Made by a program: the position numbers and the translations under genes
Shown: positions 6,650 to 11,344 of the stretch, piece by piece
Layout: each line of letters starts with the position of its first letter
Position numbering within the stretch: the stretch's first letter is position 1
From: Methanomassiliicoccaceae archaeon UBA113
GTDB lineage: Archaea; Thermoplasmatota; Thermoplasmata; Methanomassiliicoccales; Methanomethylophilaceae
Length of the DNA stretch: 11,344 bases
Reading direction: 5' to 3'
Assembly: GCA_002506175.1 (NCBI GenBank)
Contig: DAXB01000006.1
Span: forward strand, 1 to 11,344
The notes under the pieces: generated by a model
Database searches by the model: none
The model's input: the letters and a program-made list of their open reading frames with translations, nothing else
What the model was told of the DNA's origin: nothing

Positions 6650-7024
6650 TCACTTCTTCTTGATCTCGATCTTCTGCTTCTTCGGCTCGGGATCCGCAGC
6701 CTTCTCCTTCTTTCCGATGAACGACTCGGGCGACGGCACGCTTTCGATGAAAGCCGTCAGTCCTGCGAGGAACTCTGTCCCCATGTTCATGAAGTGCTGC
6801 TGCACGTCCGGATTGGTGATGGTTTCGTATGTGGCCTTGAAGAATTCCTCGCTCTTCTTCCTGGCGAGCTCCCCCGCAGTCCTCGCGGACTCGAAAGACT
6901 GGTCTGCGACCTTCTTCCCGAATTCCGAAGTGTACTCCAAGTTGTCCTTCTGTATGGCCATTATCTTCTCTATGAGGGCCTTGTTCCCCTCAACGAACTT
7001 GTTCAATTCCTCGTCTGAGACCAT
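6650..7024 (-). CDS. Helical, lysine-tailed small protein of unknown function
   Basis: This protein of about 124 residues is almost all amphipathic helix from residue 3 to about 95. A proline-containing hinge follows, then a charged tail rich in lysine (KKEKAADPEPKKQKIEIKKK). The helical part resembles phasin-like or other oligomer-forming helical proteins only in general character; I do not recognise a family, and no catalytic motif is visible. Two in-frame ATGs exist. The one at 7030 makes an ATGA overlap with the ArsA-like stop. The one at 7024 has GAGGGA at a proper spacing (complement of 7031-7036) and is preferred. The gene sits between the ArsA-like ATPase and pyrC with overlaps on both sides, so it is probably a partner or client of the ATPase. 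That is inferred from context only. Confidence 0.8.
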   Translation of the reverse strand: MVSDEELNKFVEGNKALIEKIMAIQKDNLEYTSEFGKKVADQSFESARTAGELARKKSEEFFKATYETITNPDVQQHFMNMGTEFLAGLTAFIESVPSPESFIGKKEKAADPEPKKQKIEIKKK

Positions 7025-7026
7025 TC

Positions 7027-8205
7027 TCATTCCCTCTTGAATTTGATAATGAGTTCATCATCTTTGAAATCTGCGCCTAGTATCTCCGCCGATATCAGCG
7101 AATCGGGCAGATGGATGTTACGTTTCTGACTCCCTACGCGAACAGCCAAGGATGTTGCGTCCACACGGAACAGCTCCACATCCGCTATATCAACGAACGG
7201 CATCTTGAGGATCAACATGTCCACCCCATCGACTGTATCGAAACCCATCGGGCTCGAATCGGAGAACACCTCCATCGGGTCCCCGTCGCCGTATACGCTC
7301 TGAGCCATGACCTCCAGCATCTCCAAGCCTCTGAGCTCGGTCTTCCTCATCGGACACAATCTTATCTCCATGGGATCGAACGCATCGTGGATGTACTGTA
7401 TGTGCTCTCTCTGCTCCTCGAGTTTCTCAGAGAAAAAGCCTGTCTCCATGGCCTCCTCCGGGATGACCTTGTTGACAACGAGCATGTCCACATTCCTGTT
7501 GTAAAGGCTGAGATACGTGTAGGCACGCATAGTCTCCTTGATCACCATATGCTCAGGATTGAGAACTAACCTCACGGTCGTCCTATCCGGATCGTCGAGG
7601 ATCTTCCCCACTCTCTGCATAGTATCCTTCAGGATATCGATACTATCCATTACTTCTGACGATGGGAGCGGGATGGAGGTCATCTTCCCTACCGTGGCAC
7701 GGGCAAGTGACATAAGCTTTTTGAACATGCTGTAGAACCTTACCACATACCAGTTGGCGACCTCCGGAAGGCTGAGCAGTCTCAGGGTCTCACCGGTAGG
7801 TGCTGTGTCCATAACTATGACATCATACCTGCCCTCCTCAGAGAACTGATTAACATAGAACAAAGCGGAGATCATCTCCATGCCAGGGAACATGGCCATC
7901 TCCTCTGCCGTGATGTCACCCATGCCCTGGGACAGCATGAAATCGGCGATGTACTTCTGTATGTCCGCCCATTTTGTTCTCATCTCGTGGATGATGTCGA
8001 TCTCCAAGGCATCAAAATTCTTTGAGATAGTCTTGATCTCGCACCCCACATCCACACCCAGTGAATCCCCAAGGGAATGTGCGGAATCCGTGCTCATCAG
8101 AAGTGTGCGGTAACCCAGCTTGGATAGCCTATGTGCCGTCGCAGCCGATGTTGAGGTCTTTCCGACCCCGCCTTTACCCGTGTAGATGATGAGCCTCATA
8201 TCCAT
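7027..8205 (-). CDS. ArsA/Get3-type ATPase with C-terminal HSP20-like domain
   Basis: From the ATG at 8205 the protein has 392 residues. The deviant Walker A GKGGVGKTS is at 10-18. The switch region STDSAHSLGDSLG (38-50) includes the likely catalytic D40, and the second switch is DTAPTGETLRLL (133-144). The last 75 residues (DGVDMLILKMPFVDIADVEL onward) look like the small HSP20-like domain seen at the end of many prokaryotic ArsA homologues. It has a single ATPase domain, lacks the Get3 CxxC zinc site and has no arsenite-binding cysteine triad. Arsenite export is therefore unlikely, and handling of a protein or hydrophobic client is more plausible. A GTG at 8217 lies in frame but is too close to the TATA box at 8228-8237; that box is 27 bases from the ATG, indicating a leaderless transcript. 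First gene of a four-gene operon; stop is TGA. Confidence 0.92.
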   Translation of the reverse strand: MDMRLIIYTGKGGVGKTSTSAATAHRLSKLGYRTLLMSTDSAHSLGDSLGVDVGCEIKTISKNFDALEIDIIHEMRTKWADIQKYIADFMLSQGMGDITAEEMAMFPGMEMISALFYVNQFSEEGRYDVIVMDTAPTGETLRLLSLPEVANWYVVRFYSMFKKLMSLARATVGKMTSIPLPSSEVMDSIDILKDTMQRVGKILDDPDRTTVRLVLNPEHMVIKETMRAYTYLSLYNRNVDMLVVNKVIPEEAMETGFFSEKLEEQREHIQYIHDAFDPMEIRLCPMRKTELRGLEMLEVMAQSVYGDGDPMEVFSDSSPMGFDTVDGVDMLILKMPFVDIADVELFRVDATSLAVRVGSQKRNIHLPDSLISAEILGADFKDDELIIKFKRE

Positions 8206-8227
8206 ATTGATACCCACTCATTCAGTC

Positions 8228-8237
8228 GTATAAATAA
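8228..8237 (-). promoter_or_regulatory. TATA box of the ArsA-pyrC operon
   Basis: The minus-strand sequence TTATTTATAC is centred about 27 bases upstream of the ATG at 8205, which places the transcription start at the start codon itself. This decides against the in-frame GTG at 8217, which would lie upstream of the predicted transcript. Confidence 0.65.
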
Positions 8238-8281
8238 CACATCGAAAACATGAAGCGAACACAGAATAGATTAGAAAGAGA

Positions 8282-8390
8282 TGGTGCCGGGAATGGGGTT
8301 CGAACCCATGACCTTCGGATTTCCCTGGAAGAGGTCTAATTGACCAGAACCCTATGAGTCCGACGCTCCACCAGGCTGAGCCACCCCGGC
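8282..8390 (-). tRNA. Elongator tRNA-Met (anticodon CAU) with intron, CCA encoded
   Basis: The minus-strand cloverleaf has acceptor GCCGGGG with UCCCGGC, D arm GCUC...GAGC, T arm AUGGG-UUCGAAC-CCCAU and discriminator A (8285), with CCA at 8282-8284. The anticodon stem UCGGA/UCCGA encloses CUCAUA, then about 32 extra bases (8321-8352), then A38. The mature RNA would have 74 bases and anticodon CAU. The G1-C72 pair argues against the initiator, which normally starts with A1-U72 in archaea. A tRNA-Ile with modified CAU remains possible, but the UCGGACUCAUAAUCCGA arm fits elongator Met. Confidence 0.88.
8321..8352 (-). other. Intron of tRNA-Met (position 37/38)
   Basis: This 32-base insert sits immediately 3' of anticodon-adjacent A37, the standard archaeal site. 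It contains the hairpin GGUC-AAUUA-GACC. CUC of the anticodon loop can pair with GGG near the 3' splice site, giving a short, somewhat relaxed bulge-helix-bulge for the splicing endonuclease. Exact splice positions may shift by one base among the three A residues. Confidence 0.75.
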
Positions 8391-8412
8391 CTATAATGGA
8401 CGGGATTGGCTC

Positions 8413-8423
8413 TTCAATTAAAA
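8413..8423 (-). promoter_or_regulatory. TATA box of tRNA-Met
   Basis: The minus-strand sequence GCTTTTAATTG is centred about 28 bases upstream of the tRNA 5' end at 8390. It is near-identical to the element at the same position upstream of tRNA-Ala. Confidence 0.55.
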
Positions 8424-8502
8424 GCGTTTCTATCGCTCCCTACGGTTTTTATCCATAGCTACCGCTAATTCAGGTGTTTTTTGCAAATAAAGTGACCTTC
8501 AC

Positions 8503-8838
8503 TCACTCGGATTCTTCTTTCCTCACGATGGGCTGCGGTACGAAAGCGGACTGCAGGGGCAGCGTGAAGCAATAGCCTCTTCCCAATTCATCGATCATTC
8601 CAACCGATGACATCACTTCTATCGTCCTCTCGACGCAGAGCTCATTGACGAAGCACACAATCATATCTACTTCGTCTCTGAGGCGGACGCCCAGAAGACC
8701 AGTCTCGTTCGACTCCATCGTACCGTAGAACGTAACGACATGGAACGGGGAGATATCTGCTACCTCTTTTGCCACATCCTCAGACACGCTCTTGTCCACG
8801 ATGGCGCAGACCAAGATCATATTGTCAAAATGATTCAT
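8503..8838 (-). CDS. P-II-like signalling protein (partner of DUF1538)
   Basis: This 111-residue protein shows the beta-alpha-beta-beta-alpha-beta pattern of P-II-like proteins: MILVCAIVD (7-15), helix SVSEDVAKEVADI (17-29), HVVTFYGTM (33-41), a short loop in place of the long T-loop, DMIVCFVNE (58-66), helix ERTIEVMSSVGMIDELGRG (70-88) and YCFTLPLQ (89-96). The 'GrGyxFtLPl' ending is typical of the P-II-like proteins encoded beside DUF1538 membrane proteins. It lacks the canonical uridylylation-tyrosine T-loop, so it probably senses a ligand rather than being modified as GlnB/GlnK are. The ATG overlaps the DUF1538 stop as ATGA, with AAGG seven bases upstream, so translation is coupled. Ligand unknown. 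Stop is TGA. Confidence 0.82.
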   Translation of the reverse strand: MNHFDNMILVCAIVDKSVSEDVAKEVADISPFHVVTFYGTMESNETGLLGVRLRDEVDMIVCFVNELCVERTIEVMSSVGMIDELGRGYCFTLPLQSAFVPQPIVRKEESE

Positions 8839-10316
8839 TGTTTGACCTTCTTTCCCGAAATATGTTTCTTCTTAATACGGATGCATACCCCGAGTATCGA
8901 CAGAGCCACAATTGGCGCTAATGCTATAAAAGCTATTATGCCGAATGCATTGTTCATCGCAATCTCGGGGCCTGATGCCTGAGCAATGGCCGAATACATC
9001 GTCATTATAACGGCCACAGACATGGGTCCGGTGGCCACACCGCCTGCATCGTATGTGATTCCTATTAGATCCTTCTCCATAAACCACAACATGATTATGG
9101 CGACCACGTAAATGGGCAAGGCGTAATACATTGACATCCAGCCCTGTGACATCACATACATTCCGACTCCTACGAATGCCGATACCCCTATCCCCACCAC
9201 GATTGTGATGGTTTTGTTGGTTATCGCACCCCTGGAGGCCGATTCTACCTGTTTTCCGAGGATCTTCACCGCAGGCTCCGCCACTATGACAAGGAATCCC
9301 AGTACGAATCCCAGGACCATGATCCACAGTCCGGAGTTGGACTCCACCATATAGGTTCCTAATTCCTCAGCCAAAGGCATGAATCCCGCGTACACTCCGG
9401 TGAGAAACAGGATCATACCGAGCATGGTGAAGATGATTCCCCAGGTCATAACCCACAGCTCCTTCCAGCTACCGTGGAGATAGAACCTCTGAAGAAGCAG
9501 GAATATAACATACAGCGGAAGAACAGATACCAAAGTATCCCTAACGCTGGAAACGAAATGCTCTATCAGGGTTTCGACCCCGACGGGCACATACTCCTCG
9601 GTAGTGATCTCCATTGCGGTGGCACCGTCGAATGTGAACATACCGTACAGCATCACGGTTATCAAAGGTCCGATGGATGCCAAACCGATCATTCCGAAAC
9701 CATCCATCGTACTTCCCCTCCTGGAAACGGCGACGCTTACACCCATTCCCAATGCGAGAAGAACGGGGATGGTGACGGGTCCGGTGGTAACACCTCCGGA
9801 ATCAAACGCTATACCTAGAACGGCCTGTGGGACCAACAAGCCCAGAACCACGATGACTGCGTATCCAATGGTGATGAGGACCCTCATGGATATATCCAAA
9901 GCAAGCCTCAGCGTCGCGAGAATGAGCATGAAACCAACTCCCAGCGCGATAGACAGCGTCAAGGCCATACTGTCGATAAACGGGAATACCTTCCCTACAG
10001 TTGTGGAGAATACTGAGACATCCGGCTCGGCTATTGTGACCACCATACTGATGACAAAGGCCAGGATTATCATCCATATCAAAGACTTGCGCCTGGCCAT
10101 CTCCAAACCTATGGCTTTTCCCATCGGTATCACACCTACATCGACACCCATCAGAAAAAGAGAAAATCCCAGAATAACTATCACGCAACAAGAAAGCTCC
10201 AAAAAGAATTGAAAAACAGTTGCTCCGACCAGTATGGTATCTAAAGCAAGGATGATGGCGGCTATCGGCAAGGTAGTCTCAGTCACCTCCTTCACAATAT
10301 CCTTAAAACTGGTCAT
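8835..10316 (-). CDS. DUF1538 family membrane protein, internally duplicated
   Basis: This 493-residue integral membrane protein has about 12 hydrophobic segments and two homologous halves offset by about 250 residues. Matching pairs are FSLFLMGVDVGVIPMG (51-66) with MILFLTGVYAGFMPLA (301-316), TIAEPDVSV (94-102) with IVAEPAVKI (344-352), DSGGVTTGP (172-180) with DAGGVATGP (423-431), and GMIGLASIGPL (208-218) with GIIAFIALAPI (459-469). These are hallmarks of DUF1538. The glycine-rich re-entrant-like motifs and the duplicated layout suggest a transporter or channel, but the substrate is unknown. The C-terminus is basic (RIKKKHISGKKVKQ) and probably cytoplasmic. The ATG at 10316 has no Shine-Dalgarno sequence. 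TTTATAA centred about 28 bases upstream indicates a leaderless mRNA. It is coupled to the P-II-like gene by an ATGA overlap. Confidence 0.92.
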   Translation of the reverse strand: MTSFKDIVKEVTETTLPIAAIILALDTILVGATVFQFFLELSCCVIVILGFSLFLMGVDVGVIPMGKAIGLEMARRKSLIWMIILAFVISMVVTIAEPDVSVFSTTVGKVFPFIDSMALTLSIALGVGFMLILATLRLALDISMRVLITIGYAVIVVLGLLVPQAVLGIAFDSGGVTTGPVTIPVLLALGMGVSVAVSRRGSTMDGFGMIGLASIGPLITVMLYGMFTFDGATAMEITTEEYVPVGVETLIEHFVSSVRDTLVSVLPLYVIFLLLQRFYLHGSWKELWVMTWGIIFTMLGMILFLTGVYAGFMPLAEELGTYMVESNSGLWIMVLGFVLGFLVIVAEPAVKILGKQVESASRGAITNKTITIVVGIGVSAFVGVGMYVMSQGWMSMYYALPIYVVAIIMLWFMEKDLIGITYDAGGVATGPMSVAVIMTMYSAIAQASGPEIAMNNAFGIIAFIALAPIVALSILGVCIRIKKKHISGKKVKQ

Positions 10317-10337
10317 GAGGAAATATATAACATTTAT

Positions 10338-10350
10338 AGTTTATAAAAAG
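10338..10350 (-). promoter_or_regulatory. TATA box of the DUF1538/P-II-like operon
   Basis: The minus-strand sequence CTTTTTATAAACT is centred about 28 bases upstream of the ATG at 10316, so transcription probably starts at the start codon. Confidence 0.6.
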
Positions 10351-10420
10351 GAGCCATGAATCGGCACCTCAATCATAAATGGTATATTAAGCATCTGTTT
10401 ACAAAATGTTAAAAACAATG

Positions 10421-10441
10421 AAAAACCCGGCCGAAGCCGGG
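10421..10441 (-). terminator. Hairpin terminator of the eS1 gene
   Basis: On the minus strand CCCGGC-UUCG-GCCGGG forms a 6-bp GC stem capped by the very stable C(UUCG)G tetraloop, followed directly by UUUUU. It starts 13 bases after the eS1 stop codon. It looks like a textbook bacterial-type intrinsic terminator, which is not the usual archaeal form. Confidence 0.8.
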
Positions 10442-10453
10442 AGTTTAATAGAA

Positions 10454-11179
10454 TCACTCAGACTCTGCTGCAGGAGCGTCCTCTGCGGGTGCTTCCTCTG
10501 CAGGAGCATCCTCAGCGACATTCTCTGCGGGTGCGACGAGTGCCTCGGGCTTTGCCATCTCCTCTGCTGTGAAGATGGGCTCGGGCTCTCCCTCACCGAA
10601 CTCGAGAACCTCGGACTTACGGACCTCGATCCTCTTGATGGGGATGATGACGTGGCAGGCCTTTGCGAGATCCCTTGCGAGGTCACCGGAGACGATTGCC
10701 TTGACGATCTCGGAGAGTGTCTTCTCTTTACCCATGTCGTTGAGTGTCTGGGTGAGGATTGCTCTCATTCCCTCTTCCTGTGAAGACTGGATACGCCTGT
10801 CAGCGATTGACATGGTCTTGATCCTGTACTTGAATCCATCCTTGGTGTAGAAGTCGACGACGTGGTCTGTCTTTGTCTTTCTTCTGCGGGTGAGCCTTCT
10901 TACGTAGTCGCTTGTGAGATCGTGTCCGACGAAGACGGTCTTTGCGTCGGATCCATCGATGTCGGTGACTTTGAACTTTAGTTTGATGTGCATCTTGGAG
11001 AAGTCTCCGGTGATGTCCTGGACTGTGACCTCTACGGTACGTCCGATAACATACTCGGGCTCTGCCGAGGGAGTGTCTCCGATCTCTGCCTCATTGAACA
11101 TCTTAGGGGCATGGATCTTGTACCACTCTTTCGCCTTCCACTTGTCCTTCACCTTACGTGCTGCTGCTTTTGCTGCCAT
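10454..11179 (-). CDS. rps3ae: Small ribosomal subunit protein eS1 (S3Ae)
   Basis: This is the archaeal/eukaryotic small-subunit protein S3Ae. It starts MAAKAAARKVKDKWKAKEWY and has the conserved core GDFSKMHIKLKFKV, FVGHDLTSDYVRRLTRRRKT and IPIKRIEVRKSEV. The core ends near residue 200. After it comes an extension rich in Ala, Pro and Glu with three near-repeats of the EDAPAEE type, ending AAESE. It has 241 residues from the ATG at 11179. An in-frame GTG at 11188 extends it by three codons, but that GTG is part of the Shine-Dalgarno sequence AGGTG (complement of 11186-11190), which sits six bases from the ATG, so the ATG is preferred. It has its own promoter and terminator. Stop is TGA. Confidence 0.96.
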   Translation of the reverse strand: MAAKAAARKVKDKWKAKEWYKIHAPKMFNEAEIGDTPSAEPEYVIGRTVEVTVQDITGDFSKMHIKLKFKVTDIDGSDAKTVFVGHDLTSDYVRRLTRRRKTKTDHVVDFYTKDGFKYRIKTMSIADRRIQSSQEEGMRAILTQTLNDMGKEKTLSEIVKAIVSGDLARDLAKACHVIIPIKRIEVRKSEVLEFGEGEPEPIFTAEEMAKPEALVAPAENVAEDAPAEEAPAEDAPAAESE

Positions 11180-11249
11180 GATAGACACCTATTACTGAAC
11201 AAGCGGAATCAATCACTCTATTAATAGGTTCTTCAAATCGTGTACCACA

Positions 11250-11261
11250 TATATTTAAAAT
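11250..11261 (-). promoter_or_regulatory. TATA box of the eS1 gene
   Basis: The minus-strand sequence TTTTAAATATAT is centred near 11255. Transcription would start near 11229, leaving a leader of about 50 bases with the Shine-Dalgarno sequence at 11186-11190. CTATTAATAG (11218-11227) is a second AT-rich element but would be too close to the gene for the best spacing. Confidence 0.5.
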
Positions 11262-11264
11262 TAA

Positions 11265-11281
11265 TTCTAACTTTATTAGAA
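11265..11281. promoter_or_regulatory. Palindrome TTCTAA-N5-TTAGAA, candidate operator
   Basis: A perfect 6-bp inverted repeat with spacer CTTTA lies immediately upstream of the eS1 TATA box. Its central 15 bases match 14 of 15 bases of the palindrome at 1460-1474. An archaeal activator commonly binds just upstream of TATA/BRE, so a regulatory role fits the position, but no regulator is identified. Confidence 0.4.
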
Positions 11282-11312
11282 CTAACATCACCTATGATAC
11301 GGTATATTGAAT

Positions 11313-11341
11313 CAATAAGAGAAAGGGAGGTTTCCCTCCCT
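11313..11341 (-). terminator. Hairpin terminator, probably of a minus-strand gene beyond the right edge
   Basis: The stem AGGGAGG/CCTCCCT (11324-11330 with 11335-11341) has a GAAA tetraloop on the minus strand and is followed there by the T-rich TTCTCTTATT. No gene inside the window could end here, so it presumably ends one entering from the right. Confidence 0.55.
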
Positions 11342-11344
11342 AAT

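Noticed and set aside
7027..8205. Arsenite pump ATPase (true ArsA)
   Set aside because: There is a single ATPase domain, no arsenite-binding cysteine triad and no arsenic-resistance neighbours, so only an ArsA/Get3-type ATPase is called.
8491..8502. Terminator GTGA-AGG-TCAC after the P-II-like gene
   Set aside because: The stem is only 4 bp with a three-base loop, too weak to call, though the following TTTATTT could end transcription without a hairpin.

Overview
The window is archaeal chromosomal DNA. Evidence: ribosomal proteins eL37 (L37e) and eS1 (S3Ae), an elongator tRNA-Met interrupted by an intron just after the anticodon, TATA boxes about 27-30 bases upstream of transcripts, and several start codons that look leaderless. 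The gene set, the moderate GC content and a complete absence of TAG stops (11 TGA, 1 TAA among 12 genes) suggest a Thermoplasmata-class methanogen of the Methanomassiliicoccales type, which use TAG for pyrrolysine. That placement is inference; no methanogenesis or pyl gene lies in the window.

Layout, left to right; everything is on the minus strand except one gene. Positions 2-76: tRNA-Arg(UCU). 176-808: a six-helix membrane protein. 867-1265: a split-barrel flavin-type protein. 1266-1517: an AT-rich intergenic region. 1518-2390: the only plus-strand gene, an AlbA-family GHKL-ATPase-like/winged-helix protein without its AlbA domain. 2415-2490: tRNA-Ala(GGC). 2540-4107: eL37 coupled to purF, preceded by a leader with two hairpins. 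4268-8205: a four-gene overlapping operon reading ArsA-like ATPase, helical lysine-tailed protein, dihydroorotase (pyrC), YkgJ-type cysteine-cluster protein. 8282-8390: tRNA-Met with intron. 8503-10316: a DUF1538 membrane protein coupled to a P-II-like regulator. 10454-11179: eS1, with a rho-independent-style terminator. The right edge holds the eS1 promoter and a strong hairpin that probably ends a gene outside the window.

Two genes give nucleotide synthesis: purF starts purine synthesis and pyrC performs the third step of pyrimidine synthesis. Each is translationally coupled to genes of another kind: a ribosomal protein for purF, and an ArsA/Get3-type ATPase plus two poorly known proteins for pyrC. 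The DUF1538/P-II pair looks like a transporter or channel with its own cytosolic sensor.

No mobile element, CRISPR array or complete defence system was seen. The most interesting items are the DUF1538/P-II pair, the ArsA-pyrC operon, the domain-stripped AlbA-family protein, and a near-identical palindrome (TCTAA-N5-TTAGA) upstream of both that gene and eS1.
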